Of a DNA stretch of 60,415 nucleotides, positions 28,513 through 39,068 are shown piece by piece. Position numbers and translations under genes: made by a program. The DNA is from Bacteroidales bacterium (GTDB taxonomy: Bacteria > Bacteroidota > Bacteroidia > Bacteroidales > JAADJA01): contig JAUVJI010000006.1 in assembly GCA_030596605.1 (NCBI GenBank), positions 1-60,415 of the forward strand, given 5' to 3'. The notes beneath the pieces were generated by a model. That model saw only the letters and a program-made list of their open reading frames with translations, was not told the origin of the DNA and searched no databases. Positions within the stretch are counted from its first letter, which is position 1, and the number at the start of each line of letters is the position of its first letter.

Positions 28513-30282
28513 TTAATTCAAATATATCTCAAAAGGCAATCTTGCCTGAATCCCATTGAATTCTGAAACTTCCTTTAGGTATTTGAGATACTGATAATTG
28601 GTTCCTAATTCTTTCTCTACAAAGTTATATTTGCTTTCATTCAAAAGATCGGTGATTATTTTTTCAAATGGGTCTTTTTGTTCGGGCAGTTCAACAATTC
28701 TAAAATCATCCAGTTCAGCAAGCTCAACAGCAGTTTCAATTGCATCATCAAGACCTCCAAGTTCATCTACCAAACCAAGATTCAAAGCATCAATTCCACT
28801 CCAGACCCTACCCTGGCCTATTTCATCCACCTGCTCATAAGTCATATTTCTTCCTTTTACAACATGATTAATAAATGTACTGTAAAAGTTATCAACTTCC
28901 TTTTGGATTAATTCATATTGGTATTCAGACATTGGTTTGGTTACATTCATGAAATCTGAATTTTCATTTGTTTTTACTTCATCAAATGTAATACCCAGTT
29001 TATTTTTAAAAAACATTCGAAAATTAGGTATTACACCGAAAACACCAATTGATCCTGTTATAGTGTTGGGATTGGCGATAATTTTATCAGCGCCACAAGC
29101 AATATAATATCCACCAGAAGCAGCTAAGTCACCCATGGAAACTACAATAGGCTTTTCTTCTTTAATGAGGTTAACTTCCCTTAATATAATATCGGATGCA
29201 AGTCCATCGCCACCCGGAGAATTTACCCTAAACACCACCGCTTTTATAGATTCATCCAATCTCGCGTTTCTGAGTGTACGGGCAATTCTATCAGACCCAA
29301 TGGATTTATCATTTCCTTCACCCTGTGAAATACTGCCTGAAGCATAAACCACAGCAATTTTATTTCTGCTTCTTTTTTTCTTAGTATCTTTTATCCTGGC
29401 TTTACTATAATTATTTATTGAAATTAAGTTTTCTTCGGCGATAAGTTCTTTATCTATTTTATCAGCCATAAAAGTTAAAAACTGGTCGTAATACAGTACT
29501 GAATCAATTAAATTTAATTCGTAAGCATTTATCGTACGTGAAGCATCCAATTTGTTTGCGATGTCATTCAATGTACTGACCTCAATATTTCTTGCTTCTG
29601 AGATTTCTTTGATTGTATTATCCCACATGGATTGTATAAATGTTAATGTCTGTTCTTTATTAGCTTCACTCATTTTATCAAGGATCAAGGGCTCTATGGC
29701 ACTTTTGTACTTTCCATGCCTGATTATCTGAGGTTCGATCTCAAGTTTTTCAAGTAACCCTTTAATAAATATCACCTCTCCCCTATAACCCCTGAACTCA
29801 AGCATGCCTTCAGGTGTCAAAAAGATCTTGTCAGCAACAGTTGCCAGGTAATAAGCTTTCTGCGATAACATTTCACCATAGACAAAAATAAATTTCCCGG
29901 ACTCTTTAAACTCCTCAAGTGAACTTCTAATTTCAGATATGGTTGCCAATCCGGAAGGGACATCACTTAAATCGAGATAAATACCTTTAACCCTGTCATC
30001 TTTTGTGGCCTTTTTAATGTTTTTAATAATTTTATTCAAACCGGGATCTGATTTTAAGGATGTAAAGTCATAATTAAAACTCCAGGGATCCTTCGATGAC
30101 CTATCCTCAATGGGGTAATCCAATTTCAAATGTAAAATCGTTTTTTCATTTACAACAACATCTTCTGATTTCGTAAACGAAAGCATTGCCATTAGAAAAG
30201 CAAAGAATAAGAAAAAAACAATGATGAATGTCAGGAAAAATCCCAACATTGAAGCGAACATAAATTTAAAAAAATCTTTCAT
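28513..30282 (-). CDS. sppA: Signal peptide peptidase SppA, 67K type
   Basis: This 589-residue membrane-anchored S49 protease degrades cleaved signal peptides. It has an N-terminal membrane helix (about 10-35) and two S49 repeats. The catalytic Lys lies in the first repeat (RHGKYKSAIEP) and the nucleophile Ser in the second (MGDLAASGGYYIACGADKI), as in E. coli SppA. Supporting motifs are RVNSPGGDGLASD and ITGSIGVFGVIPNF. The length is normal for the two-repeat type. It is divergent from folK. Confidence 0.95.
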   Translation of the reverse strand: MKDFFKFMFASMLGFFLTFIIVFFLFFAFLMAMLSFTKSEDVVVNEKTILHLKLDYPIEDRSSKDPWSFNYDFTSLKSDPGLNKIIKNIKKATKDDRVKGIYLDLSDVPSGLATISEIRSSLEEFKESGKFIFVYGEMLSQKAYYLATVADKIFLTPEGMLEFRGYRGEVIFIKGLLEKLEIEPQIIRHGKYKSAIEPLILDKMSEANKEQTLTFIQSMWDNTIKEISEARNIEVSTLNDIANKLDASRTINAYELNLIDSVLYYDQFLTFMADKIDKELIAEENLISINNYSKARIKDTKKKRSRNKIAVVYASGSISQGEGNDKSIGSDRIARTLRNARLDESIKAVVFRVNSPGGDGLASDIILREVNLIKEEKPIVVSMGDLAASGGYYIACGADKIIANPNTITGSIGVFGVIPNFRMFFKNKLGITFDEVKTNENSDFMNVTKPMSEYQYELIQKEVDNFYSTFINHVVKGRNMTYEQVDEIGQGRVWSGIDALNLGLVDELGGLDDAIETAVELAELDDFRIVELPEQKDPFEKIITDLLNESKYNFVEKELGTNYQYLKYLKEVSEFNGIQARLPFEIYLN

Positions 30283-30386
30283 GGTTAATCTATCATTTAT
30301 TTATGCAATAATAAAGAAAAATCGATTCAGTTATTACAACCTTTAATAAATTCTTAATTAAATTTAATATCTATAAGCAGTGTTAG

Positions 30387-30417
30387 TTGGTTTATTGTTT
30401 CCTACATTGTAAATTTG
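30387..30417 (+). promoter_or_regulatory. Predicted Bacteroidota promoter of folK-dNK
   Basis: TTG (30387-30389), a 20-base spacer and TAAATTTG (30410-30417) match the -33/-7 consensus. The folK ATG lies at 30439, about 15 bases after the expected transcript start. Confidence 0.6.
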
Positions 30418-30438
30418 TTGCTTTTTTAGTGGAATATA

Positions 30439-30966
30439 ATGAGCAAGGTATATTTATTACTGGGTTCCAATATTGGAGATAAAAAGGATTTTCTTAGTAG
30501 GGCAATTGATCTGATTCAGGAAGAAATAGGAAATGTTGTAAAAGCGTCATCTATTTATGAAACAGAACCCTGGGGATTTGAATGTGATGATTTTTTTCTG
30601 AACCAGGTATTAGAAGTGACATCTAGCATTTTACCTGATCAATTATTAAATAATTTATTAGCAATTGAAAAAAAGCTGGGGAGAAAACGCGAATTACCTA
30701 TTTACCAAAATCGTCCAATTGATATCGATATATTATTTTTTGACAACCTTATAATTAATGGCAGTAGCCTTAATATACCTCATCCACGCCTTCATCTCCG
30801 AAAATTTGTATTGGTCCCTTTGAATGAAATAGCTGGAAATTTTATTCATCCTGTATTTCATAAAGACATTAGTGAACTAACAAAAATCTGTAATGATGAC
30901 AAATCAGTAAGAGTTTATGAGCAATATACACATCAAACGGCCAATTTAATGTCAGTAAAAGCATGA
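30439..30966 (+). CDS. folK: 2-amino-4-hydroxy-6-hydroxymethyldihydropteridine diphosphokinase
   Basis: This 175-residue HPPK transfers pyrophosphate from ATP to the pterin in folate synthesis. It has LLGSNIGDK at the start, YETEPWGFECDDFFLNQV, and the diagnostic RPIDIDILFFD with the metal-binding Asp pair, then IPHPRLHLRKFVLVPLNEIAG. It overlaps the following kinase gene by 4 bases (ATGA), indicating coupled translation. Confidence 0.95.
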   Translation: MSKVYLLLGSNIGDKKDFLSRAIDLIQEEIGNVVKASSIYETEPWGFECDDFFLNQVLEVTSSILPDQLLNNLLAIEKKLGRKRELPIYQNRPIDIDILFFDNLIINGSSLNIPHPRLHLRKFVLVPLNEIAGNFIHPVFHKDISELTKICNDDKSVRVYEQYTHQTANLMSVKA

Positions 30967-31595
30967 AGTATAATTATATTGCCATCGAAGGAAATATCGG
31001 ATCAGGCAAAACCTCATTGGCTAAAATGATAGCAAAAGATTATAATGCAAAAATAATCTTAGAACGATTTGAGGACAATTCTTTTTTGCCAAAATTTTAT
31101 AAAGACCCGGATAAATATGCTTTTCCTCTTGAAATGTCATTCTTAGCTGACAGATATCAACAACTTAAAGAAGAAGTTACAACCCGTGATTTATTTAAAA
31201 CTTTTACTATTGCTGATTACTTCATCGATAAATCACTGATTTTTGCACGTAAAACTTTACAGGAGGATGAGTATTCGTTGTATTCAAGATTATTTGAAAT
31301 AATAATTTCTTCGCTACCACGACCTGACTTAATAATTTTCCTTTACTCAACCATTGCAAGATTGAAGCAAAATATAATATCAAGGGGAAGAAGTTATGAA
31401 AAAGATATTACACCTTCTTATCTGGAAAAAATCCAAAGCGGTTATTTTAATTATTTTAAATTGAATAAAAACTCAATCATATTAATAGTTAATACGCAAG
31501 AAATGGATTTTGTTGAAAATATAAGTGATTATCGTAAAATTACCTCTTTATTCGAACAAAATTTCACATCAGGAATACATCGAATTACGTTTTGA
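30963..31595 (+). CDS. Deoxynucleoside kinase
   Basis: This 210-residue P-loop kinase of the deoxyadenosine/deoxyguanosine kinase family phosphorylates salvaged deoxynucleosides. It has the P-loop EGNIGSGKTSLAK (about residues 8-20), the substrate-binding LERFEDNSFLPKFYKDP, FLADRYQQL, DYFIDKSLIFAR and PRPDLIIFLYS. The lid arginines are in ISRGRSYEKDI. FolK-dNK adjacency is common in Bacteroidota. Whether dA, dG or dC is preferred cannot be told. Confidence 0.88.
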   Translation: MKYNYIAIEGNIGSGKTSLAKMIAKDYNAKIILERFEDNSFLPKFYKDPDKYAFPLEMSFLADRYQQLKEEVTTRDLFKTFTIADYFIDKSLIFARKTLQEDEYSLYSRLFEIIISSLPRPDLIIFLYSTIARLKQNIISRGRSYEKDITPSYLEKIQSGYFNYFKLNKNSIILIVNTQEMDFVENISDYRKITSLFEQNFTSGIHRITF

Positions 31596-32098
31596 ACACA
31601 CTTTATTTGAATACAATTTAAAAACTTTTCAATTTTTTTTATTTGATTTCCTTTTGTTATTCAAGTTATTAAAAGGAAAAAAATGAAATTAACATCCCAT
31701 ATTGGGAAAAAAATGTCATAGTTAGATAATTATTTTATATCTTTGAAATCGGTAAATGCAATAAAATTAGTCAACTATGCAAATGGCATAGATATTGACA
31801 AATTAATTTTTGCAAAGTCCAATTAAAATCAAGTATTTTATTAAAAAAATAATGTGAATAATTGCATACGTTTGAACCTTAATTTGCTGGATAACAAAGG
31901 AATTTAATTACTAAGTAGAGTTTAAGATAAAAATATTAAAAAGAAAATTAAAAAATACTTTAAAATCAATTAGTTTTTTTTTTACTTTTGAGAAAATATT
32001 TATAGAATAGGCCGATTAGGATTCAGGATTAAATATAAACAACCATAAAATTTGAGAAAATATTTAAAAATTAATTTATAAGAGCAAAATTAATCACT
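31596..32098. other. AT-rich intergenic region with candidate promoter boxes
   Basis: These 503 very AT-rich bases hold no gene I can support. Two TAnnTTTG boxes are present: TATCTTTG at 31738-31745 and TACTTTTG at 31983-31990. The second lies 108 bases before the next gene's ATG and is the better candidate for driving it, with a long leader. No clear -33 TTG is seen for either. Confidence 0.45.
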
Positions 32099-34522
32099 AT
32101 GAAAAAAAGTTATCAGATTGTATCAAAAGTTATATTATTAGCACTCATAATTTCAATTCAGGGTGTATTATTTTCACAAAATGCCAATAGGGAAGAGGGT
32201 AGTGATAATCTTACTTATCACATGTATATTAATTTGAATGGGGGGCTTACGCATAGTTATTGCGATATACAAAGTGGCACATGGCAGGGAAGTCAATTTG
32301 CAAAAGGTTTTGGTGAGGAAAGTCACCAGGGATATGGATTCGGCCTTCGTGTTGGTTGGCACATAAGCCCGGTTTTTGGTGTATATAGTTCATTAATAAC
32401 TGGCAATCTTAAAGGTAGAAGTGGTGTAGATAACAAGAACCTTGCCTTCGACACTGATTTACGTTATGATGCCATCCAAGGTGTCACTGTAAGTTTTACG
32501 AATTTGATATTTGGTTACAAGCCCAGAGTTGTGAATATTTATGGAACTACCGGTATAGGTCTTGCAAGTTTCTCATCTAAAGCATTTAAAGCTGATCCAT
32601 TTGGTGATCCCATTGAAGAAAGCAGATATGGTGGTATACACGAGTATGACAATACAACTGAAGCACTTGTTCCGACTGGATTAGGGATTGATTTCAGGCT
32701 AAGTGATCATTGGGATATCAATTTAGAAACGACGATCAGGTGGTTTGACTCAGACAAGCTTGATGGAATTATTGCAGGAAACAAAAATGATGCATATTAT
32801 TATACATCACTTGGTTTAGCATATAGCTTCTGGGGGTCCAGAGCAGGTGGCAAAATGCTTATTGAAACAGAACCAAATATTCTGGCGCTTGTAGGAGATT
32901 CAATTCCGATTGAAATTAAAGGTTCTTTCCCTGAGTCATATAACAAAAAAGCTGTTGTGGATTTTACACCAGTCTTAAAATATGGAGATCAAAGTCTTGT
33001 GCTTGAGACTATGTATTTCCAGGGAGAAGAAGTTGCTGAAGAATATCAAAAACCAGGAGCTGTCATTATTCCTACTACCGGCGGATCATTTACATACAAG
33101 ACCAAAGTTAAGTATGAACCCGGAATGGATATTTGTGAACTCTATGTTGACCCGATGGCTTCCATTAAAGGTAAAACTCCTTTTAGTATGCATGATAGAA
33201 AAATTGCTGACGGATTGATCATGACATCGAAAAAGGTTGAAAACACTGAACAGTTATTGTTAGCTGACCATGGTTTTAGAAGGGACATTATAGTTTCTGA
33301 AATGGGTATTATTTATTACATAGTAAACAAGCATAATTTAAACTTGAACTACCGATTGAATAAAGATGAGAATTCAAAAGAGATGCTGGCAAAGATGAAC
33401 GATTTCATCGCAAAGGGCTGGGAGTTTAAGAACATAGAAATAAGCGCCTGGGCATCTCCGGAGGGTGAAGAATCATTTAACCAGGGGCTGTCGCAAAGAA
33501 GATCAGAAACTGCACAAAAATATGTTGAGAATGCGTATAAAAAATATCTGAGGGTTGCATCGAAAGAACTTGGTCTTACAATTGAAGAAATTGAACTGGA
33601 GATTAAATTCAATTTAACAGCCAATGGTGAAGACTGGGATGGATTTATGCACGCTATCCAATCTTCAGATATTAAGGACAAAAATATTATTGCCAATGTT
33701 GTAAATTCTCAATCAGATCCTGCGAAGAGGGAACAGGAAATAAGGAACATGACAGTAATTTATAAAGAAATTGAAGATGATATTTTACCTCCTTTAAGAA
33801 GAGCTGAAATTAATGTAAATTGCTATGAACCATCCTTAAGTGATGATGAAATTGCCCAATTTGCCACATCAGCTCCCGATACCTTAAATATTAGTCAATT
33901 GCTATATGCTGCTACATTAACTGATGATGCTAATGCAAAACTGAATATTTACAAAACAGTGATTGGGTTATACCCTGACGATTGGAGGGGGTACAATAAT
34001 GCCGGTAACATGAGTGCAGAGTTAGGCGACTATAGTGCAGCTGCCAATTATTTTGCCAAAGCAAGTGAATTAGCTGCTGATAATGGCCTGGTGCTAAATA
34101 ACAACGGAGCAATGGCTGCAAAAGACAAAGACTTTAAAAAAGCTAAAGAAGACTACTTAGCTGCTCAGAAGCAAGGCGTAGATGTAAGTTATAATATGGG
34201 TATTGTTAAAATAGCAGATGGTAATTATAATGGTGCGATCAATTCATTCGGTAGCACTAAATGTGATTATAACTTAGCATTGGCACATACTTTAAGTGGC
34301 AATTATAATGCTGCTACATCAACATTAAATTGTGCTGAAAAAACTGCTGATACATACTATCTGCAAGCTGTTATCGGTTCAAGAACAAACAATGAAAATA
34401 TGGTATTTGAAAATCTGACAAAAGCCATTGCAGAAAATCCTGCTTTAAGGGAAACTGCAACTGAAGACAGAGAATTCTTAAAATATTATAGCAATCCTGC
34501 CTTCATGGATGTTATAAAATAA
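32099..34522 (+). CDS. Large outer-membrane protein: beta-barrel, OmpA-like and TPR domains
   Basis: This 807-residue protein has a signal peptide (to LFSQ) and an N-terminal barrel (about 40-250: YGFGLRVGWHISPVFGVYSS, FRLSDHWDINLETTIRWF). A middle beta region follows. An OmpA/MotB-like section with the motif ISAWASPEGEESFNQGLSQRR (about 440-470) comes next, then a C-terminal TPR array (about 600-800: WRGYNNAGNMSAELGDYSAAANYF). This layout recurs in Bacteroidota and probably links the outer membrane to peptidoglycan. Its function is otherwise unassigned. It ends before a bidirectional terminator. Confidence 0.82.
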   Translation: MKKSYQIVSKVILLALIISIQGVLFSQNANREEGSDNLTYHMYINLNGGLTHSYCDIQSGTWQGSQFAKGFGEESHQGYGFGLRVGWHISPVFGVYSSLITGNLKGRSGVDNKNLAFDTDLRYDAIQGVTVSFTNLIFGYKPRVVNIYGTTGIGLASFSSKAFKADPFGDPIEESRYGGIHEYDNTTEALVPTGLGIDFRLSDHWDINLETTIRWFDSDKLDGIIAGNKNDAYYYTSLGLAYSFWGSRAGGKMLIETEPNILALVGDSIPIEIKGSFPESYNKKAVVDFTPVLKYGDQSLVLETMYFQGEEVAEEYQKPGAVIIPTTGGSFTYKTKVKYEPGMDICELYVDPMASIKGKTPFSMHDRKIADGLIMTSKKVENTEQLLLADHGFRRDIIVSEMGIIYYIVNKHNLNLNYRLNKDENSKEMLAKMNDFIAKGWEFKNIEISAWASPEGEESFNQGLSQRRSETAQKYVENAYKKYLRVASKELGLTIEEIELEIKFNLTANGEDWDGFMHAIQSSDIKDKNIIANVVNSQSDPAKREQEIRNMTVIYKEIEDDILPPLRRAEINVNCYEPSLSDDEIAQFATSAPDTLNISQLLYAATLTDDANAKLNIYKTVIGLYPDDWRGYNNAGNMSAELGDYSAAANYFAKASELAADNGLVLNNNGAMAAKDKDFKKAKEDYLAAQKQGVDVSYNMGIVKIADGNYNGAINSFGSTKCDYNLALAHTLSGNYNAATSTLNCAEKTADTYYLQAVIGSRTNNENMVFENLTKAIAENPALRETATEDREFLKYYSNPAFMDVIK

Positions 34523-34547
34523 ATACTTCTGATAATTTTTTGGAAAT

Positions 34548-34576
34548 AAAAAAGGCTGCAAATTGCAGCCTTTTTT
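34548..34576. terminator. Bidirectional rho-independent terminator
   Basis: GGCTGCA (34554-34560), loop AAT and TGCAGCC (34564-34570) have A and T runs on the two sides. It separates the convergent OmpA/TPR and SpoU methyltransferase genes; the last two bases overlap the methyltransferase stop. Confidence 0.88.
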
Positions 34577-35105
34577 ATTTGGTCAATAGATAGTATAAAT
34601 GCCATAATATAATGCCAGCGCTCACAGACACATTAAAAGAATGTTTTGTGCCAAATTGAGGGATCTCAACACAAGTATCAATATAATCCAAAATATCCTC
34701 AGATATTCCTTTTATCTCATTTCCAAAAATCAGCGCTAAGTTTTGTTTACTTTCTGTTGTAAAATTTACAAGGCTAATACTTTTATCTACTTGTTCAATA
34801 GCTACTATTTTATAATTCTGTTGCTTTAATACTTTAATGGAGTCAAGTGTATTGTTAAAATACTTCCAGTCAACCGAATCAGTAGCTCCGAGGGCAGTTT
34901 TATGAATCTCTCGATGAGGAGGTGTTGCCGTGATCCCGCACAAATAAATCTTCTCAATCCGGAACGAATCAGCAGTTCTGAATATAGAACCGATATTATT
35001 CAGGCTTCTGATATTATCGAGAACAATAATCACCGGTAACTTTTTCGATTTCTTGAACTGCTCAACATTAATCCTGTCAAGTTCCTCATTTTTTAATTTT
35101 CTCAT
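34575..35105 (-). CDS. SpoU/TrmH-family RNA 2'-O-methyltransferase
   Basis: This 176-residue SPOUT methyltransferase uses SAM to methylate a ribose in tRNA or rRNA. The three family motifs are present: motif 1 DNIRSLNNIGSIFRTAD, motif 2 LALIFGNEIKGIS, motif 3 IPQFGTKHSFNVSVSAGIILW. It lacks the N-terminal substrate-binding domain of RlmB, so the target RNA is uncertain; TrmL-like or TrmH-like are both possible. It is divergent from mutS. Confidence 0.9.
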   Translation of the reverse strand: MRKLKNEELDRINVEQFKKSKKLPVIIVLDNIRSLNNIGSIFRTADSFRIEKIYLCGITATPPHREIHKTALGATDSVDWKYFNNTLDSIKVLKQQNYKIVAIEQVDKSISLVNFTTESKQNLALIFGNEIKGISEDILDYIDTCVEIPQFGTKHSFNVSVSAGIILWHLYYLLTK

Positions 35106-35121
35106 TATCTGACTTTGACTG

Positions 35122-35129
35122 CAAAATTA
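35122..35129 (-). promoter_or_regulatory. Predicted -7 box of the SpoU methyltransferase gene
   Basis: Read on the minus strand this is TAATTTTG, matching TAnnTTTG, 17 bases before the start codon. No convincing -33 box. Confidence 0.4.
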
Positions 35130-35183
35130 ACAATGGTTCAGTAACTATGAATTAATTTTATCTAATTTTCAAAATTATAATTA

Positions 35184-35191
35184 TATTTTTG
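35184..35191 (+). promoter_or_regulatory. Predicted -7 box of mutS
   Basis: TATTTTTG matches TAnnTTTG and lies 15 bases before the mutS ATG, giving a very short leader. No convincing -33 box. Confidence 0.45.
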
Positions 35192-35206
35192 CTGTAACAT
35201 TAATCT

Positions 35207-37822
35207 ATGGTTCAACAAAAGAAAATAGCAGAAACTCCTTTAATGAAGCAGTATAACACGATTAAGGCTAAACATCCTGATGCTTTATTACTGTTCAGAG
35301 TTGGAGATTTTTATGAAACATTTGGGGAGGATGCTGTAAAAGCTTCTAAAATTCTGGGAATTGTTTTAACTAAAAGAGCCAATGGCGCTGCGTCATTTGT
35401 CGATCTTGCCGGATTTCCACATCATTCACTCGATACATACTTACCAAAACTGGTAAGGGCTGGCCAGAGGGTAGCGATTTGTGATCAGCTTGAAGACCCT
35501 AAATTAACCAAAAAAATAGTAAAGAGAGGGGTTACAGAACTTGTCACTCCGGGAGTAACTTACAATGATAACGTTCTTGAAAATAATGAGAACAATTTTT
35601 TAGCTTGTATCAATTTAGGTGCGAAAATATCCGGTATTTCATTTTTGGATGTTTCAACAGGTGAGTTTTTTGTTGCTGAAGGAAAAAACGACTATATTGA
35701 TAAACTGATACAAAGTTTAAAGCCAAGTGAAATTATTATTCAAAAAGAAAATCTGGAAAATTTCAAAAATATCTTTGGCGATAAACATTTCACCCAAACG
35801 TTTGAACAATGGATTTTTTCTTCTGAGTTTACAACCGAACTACTATTAAATCATTTTGGAACAGCCTCATTAAAAGGATTCGGGATTGAACATTTTACAA
35901 AGGGAACAATTGCAGCAGGAGTGATACTGCACTATTTAAAAGAAACCCATCATGATAAATTAAGTCATATTTCCAGAATATCAAGGATTGAAGAAGAAAA
36001 TTATGTTTGGCTCGATAGATTTACAATCAGAAACCTTGAACTTATCTCTTCGGCAAATGAAAACGCAGTTACATTAATTGACATCCTTGATAGGACTGTT
36101 TCACCCATGGGTTCAAGACTGTTAAAAAGGTGGGTTGTGTTACCCTTGAAAAATAAAAAACCCATTGAAGATAGATTTGAAATTGTCAATTTCTTTTTCA
36201 ATAATTTAACTTCAATTGAAAATTTACAACATCAAATCAAGTCAATTGGTGATTTAGAAAGATTAATTTCGAAAGTTGCAGTTGGTAAAATAAATCCCAG
36301 GGAAGTTATTAAAATTAAAGATTCTCTTCTTCAAATTAAGCAAATAGCATCCGATTTCAGCACTACCAAAAATAATTCAGTTAGGAATCTGATTCAAGAA
36401 TTGAATCATTTACCTGTTATCACAGATCAAATTAAAAAAACGATAAAATCTGAACCTTCAGCATTAATTAACAAAGGAAATGTTATCGCTGAAGGTGTTT
36501 CAAAAGAACTTGATGATATAAGACAAATAGCTTATTCAGGAAAAGATTTTCTGATACAAATACAACAACGGGAAATAAAAAACACAGGTATAACTTCACT
36601 CAAAATAGGATATAATAATGTATTTGGTTATTACCTTGAGGTTACAAACAAACACAAAGAAAAAGTCCCGGGATCATGGCACCGAAAACAAACCTTAACC
36701 AATTCTGAAAGATATATCACAGAGGAACTTAAAGAATACGAACAAAAAATATTGGGAGCAGAAGAAAAAATCCTCGAACTTGAAATTAAATTGTATAACG
36801 AATTAATTTTAAGTCTCAGCGAATATATCGAACCCATTCAATTAAATGCCCGGATCATCGGTAAATTGGATGCATTATTATCTTTTGCTTTTATTGCGCA
36901 TCACAATAATTACAATAAGCCTGAAATAAATGATTCCTATATCATTGAAATAAAAAACGGAAGGCATCCCGTAATCGAAACTCAAATGCCTGTTGGCGAA
37001 GAGTACATTCCCAATAATATTTTTCTGGACAATGAGAAAGAGCAAATTTTGATCATTACCGGACCAAATATGTCAGGGAAGTCAGCTTTGCTTAGGCAAA
37101 CAGCACTAATTGTACTAATGGCTCAAATTGGAAGTTTTGTTCCCGCTGATTCAGCCAACATTGGGATTGTTGATAAAATATTCACTCGTGTTGGCGCTTC
37201 TGATAATATATCTTCCGGCGAATCTACATTTATGGTAGAGATGAATGAAACATCCAGTATACTAAATAATATTTCAAACCGAAGTCTCATATTACTGGAT
37301 GAAATCGGGAGGGGCACCAGCACCTACGATGGAATATCCATTGCCTGGGCTATTACTGAATATCTTCATGAGCATGCATTGTTCAAACCAAAAGTTCTTT
37401 TTGCAACTCATTATCATGAATTGAATGAAATGGCATCCAGTTTCATAAGGATTAAAAATTATCATGTAAATATTAAAGAAATTCAAAACCAGATTATATT
37501 TTTAAGAAAAATAATAGCAGGTGGCAGTGAACATAGTTTTGGAATCCATGTCGCCCGAATGGCCGGAATGCCTAACACAGTGATTGACCGAGCCAAAGAA
37601 TTATTACGCATACTTGAAAAATCACACAGCAGTGATGAATTGAAGAAACATGCAAAAAAACTTCAGACGGCATCAGACAATTACCAGCTAAGTTTTATAC
37701 AGTTAGATGATCCGTTGCTGCTTCAAATTAAAGACGATATTCTCACCACCGATATTAATACGCTAACACCGGTTGAAGCTTTGATGAAATTAAATGAAAT
37801 TCAAAACCTGCTAAACAAGTAA
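35207..37822 (+). CDS. mutS: DNA mismatch repair protein MutS
   Basis: This 871-residue protein binds mismatches and starts repair with MutL. The mismatch-reading domain has [14 protein letters not shown] (Phe-x-Glu in FYE). The connector and lever (clamp) regions follow. The ATPase has Walker A GPNMSGKS (619-626), Walker [16 protein letters not shown] (Asp698, Glu699), [11 protein letters not shown], and the helix-turn-helix end [19 protein letters not shown]. The length is standard for MutS1. The start [20 protein letters not shown] aligns with the family. It converges with aqpZ. Confidence 0.97.
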   Translation: MVQQKKIAETPLMKQYNTIKAKHPDALLLFRVGDFYETFGEDAVKASKILGIVLTKRANGAASFVDLAGFPHHSLDTYLPKLVRAGQRVAICDQLEDPKLTKKIVKRGVTELVTPGVTYNDNVLENNENNFLACINLGAKISGISFLDVSTGEFFVAEGKNDYIDKLIQSLKPSEIIIQKENLENFKNIFGDKHFTQTFEQWIFSSEFTTELLLNHFGTASLKGFGIEHFTKGTIAAGVILHYLKETHHDKLSHISRISRIEEENYVWLDRFTIRNLELISSANENAVTLIDILDRTVSPMGSRLLKRWVVLPLKNKKPIEDRFEIVNFFFNNLTSIENLQHQIKSIGDLERLISKVAVGKINPREVIKIKDSLLQIKQIASDFSTTKNNSVRNLIQELNHLPVITDQIKKTIKSEPSALINKGNVIAEGVSKELDDIRQIAYSGKDFLIQIQQREIKNTGITSLKIGYNNVFGYYLEVTNKHKEKVPGSWHRKQTLTNSERYITEELKEYEQKILGAEEKILELEIKLYNELILSLSEYIEPIQLNARIIGKLDALLSFAFIAHHNNYNKPEINDSYIIEIKNGRHPVIETQMPVGEEYIPNNIFLDNEKEQILIITGPNMSGKSALLRQTALIVLMAQIGSFVPADSANIGIVDKIFTRVGASDNISSGESTFMVEMNETSSILNNISNRSLILLDEIGRGTSTYDGISIAWAITEYLHEHALFKPKVLFATHYHELNEMASSFIRIKNYHVNIKEIQNQIIFLRKIIAGGSEHSFGIHVARMAGMPNTVIDRAKELLRILEKSHSSDELKKHAKKLQTASDNYQLSFIQLDDPLLLQIKDDILTTDINTLTPVEALMKLNEIQNLLNK

Positions 37823-37838
37823 CGGTAAAGAGTATTTC

Positions 37839-38543
37839 CTATTTTTTATCAGGCTTACCAAACCAGTTATAAATAAATCCACCCAATATACCGCCCACAA
37901 TAGGAGCTAACCAAAATAACCAAAGTTGCTCTATGGCCCATCCACCTGCAAATAAAGCAACACCAGTACTACGAGCCGGATTAACAGACGTATTAGTTAT
38001 TGGAATACTAATTAAATGTATTAGCGTTAAAGCCAGGCCAATAGCAAGCGGGGCAAATCCTTGAGGTGCACGGCTGTCAGTTGATCCCATGATAATCACA
38101 AGAAACATAGCTGTTAATACCACCTCAGCAATCAATGCTGCAACAAGGGAATAACCGTCAGGGGAGTGTTCACCATATCCATTTGATGCAAAACCCCCAG
38201 CAGTACTAAAGCCTTCCTTGCCACTGGCAATAAGGTAAAGCACAGCGCCGGCCAATATTGCACCCAAAAGCTGTGCAATAATATAGGGTAACAATTCTTT
38301 TGCAGGGAATCGCTTTCCTGCCCATAATCCAAAAGACACAGCAGGGTTAAAATGCGCACCTGAAATATGTCCTACTGCATAAGCCATAGTTAGTACAGTA
38401 AGACCAAATGCGAGTGCAACTCCGACAAAACCAATGCCTAACTCAGGATAAGCCGCGGCAATAACAGCGCTACCACAACCACCAAAAACCAACCAGAATG
38501 TGCCAAAAAATTCAGCTCCGGTCTTCTTTAATAATCCATTCAT
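37839..38543 (-). CDS. aqpZ: Aquaporin Z
   Basis: This 234-residue six-helix water channel has both NPA boxes: Asn66-Pro-Ala ([11 protein letters not shown]) and Asn188-Pro-Ala-Arg ([11 protein letters not shown]). Arg191, His176 and Phe46 sit where the AqpZ selectivity filter residues are expected, which favours water over glycerol. The N-terminal [21 protein letters not shown] is typical. The length matches AqpZ. Confidence 0.93.
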   Translation of the reverse strand: MNGLLKKTGAEFFGTFWLVFGGCGSAVIAAAYPELGIGFVGVALAFGLTVLTMAYAVGHISGAHFNPAVSFGLWAGKRFPAKELLPYIIAQLLGAILAGAVLYLIASGKEGFSTAGGFASNGYGEHSPDGYSLVAALIAEVVLTAMFLVIIMGSTDSRAPQGFAPLAIGLALTLIHLISIPITNTSVNPARSTGVALFAGGWAIEQLWLFWLAPIVGGILGGFIYNWFGKPDKK

Positions 38544-38696
38544 GATTCTCTTTTTAGTTAATAAAATAGCGAATTGTAAATAATTAATTGATGTGATTAA
38601 AAATTAGACTTTTCAAAAAAGTTAAAGTAAAAGTAAATATAATTTTAATTTGTTAATGGCTATTATTTTATTATGCTAAATAATATTATTTTTTTA

Positions 38697-38726
38697 TTGT
38701 GATAAATAATATTTTGTATAAATTTG
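38697..38726 (+). promoter_or_regulatory. Predicted promoter of tRNA-Gly
   Basis: TTG (38697-38699), a 19-base spacer and TAAATTTG (38719-38726) fit the Bacteroidota -33/-7 consensus, 18 bases before the tRNA. Confidence 0.65.
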
Positions 38727-38744
38727 CACTCCTAAATTTCAACT

Positions 38745-38817
<73 letters not shown>

Positions 38818-38828
38818 CTAGGAATAAA

Positions 38829-38857
38829 GTCTCTCAATCGCGAGAGACATTTTTTTG
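38829..38857 (+). terminator. Hairpin terminator between the two tRNA genes
   Basis: GTCTCTC (38829-38835), loop AATCGC and GAGAGAC (38842-38848) are followed by A and seven T residues. It would end the tRNA-Gly transcript before tRNA-Leu, which starts only 8 bases later. Confidence 0.75.
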
Positions 38858-38864
38858 AAAAGTT

Positions 38865-38949
38865 GCCCGGGTGGTGGAATTGGTAGACACGTTGGACTTA
38901 AAATCCAATGAGCATTGCGCTCGTGCGGGTTCAAGTCCCGCCCCGGGTA
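38865..38949 (+). tRNA. tRNA-Leu(TAA)
   Basis: This 85-base class II tRNA has acceptor GCCCGGG/CCCGGGT (one G-T pair) with discriminator A, anticodon stem TTGGA/TCCAA with loop CTTAAAA (anticodon TAA), a long variable arm (TGAGCATTGCGCTCGT) and T-loop GGTTCAAGTCC. CCA is not encoded. Confidence 0.97.
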
Positions 38950-38950
38950 C

Positions 38951-38978
38951 AAAAAGGCACTTTAATGGTGCCTTTTTT
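38951..38978 (+). terminator. Terminator after tRNA-Leu
   Basis: AAAAAGGCAC and GTGCCTTTTTT form a 10-bp stem around TTTAATG and end in a T-run, one base after the tRNA. Confidence 0.85.
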
Positions 38979-39068
38979 GTTTGAAAAACAGAATTTCGAC
39001 TACTCCACATTACCCGAATCATTTTCAAATATTTACTATCTTCGAAACTTCTTTAAAGAAGTTACTAT

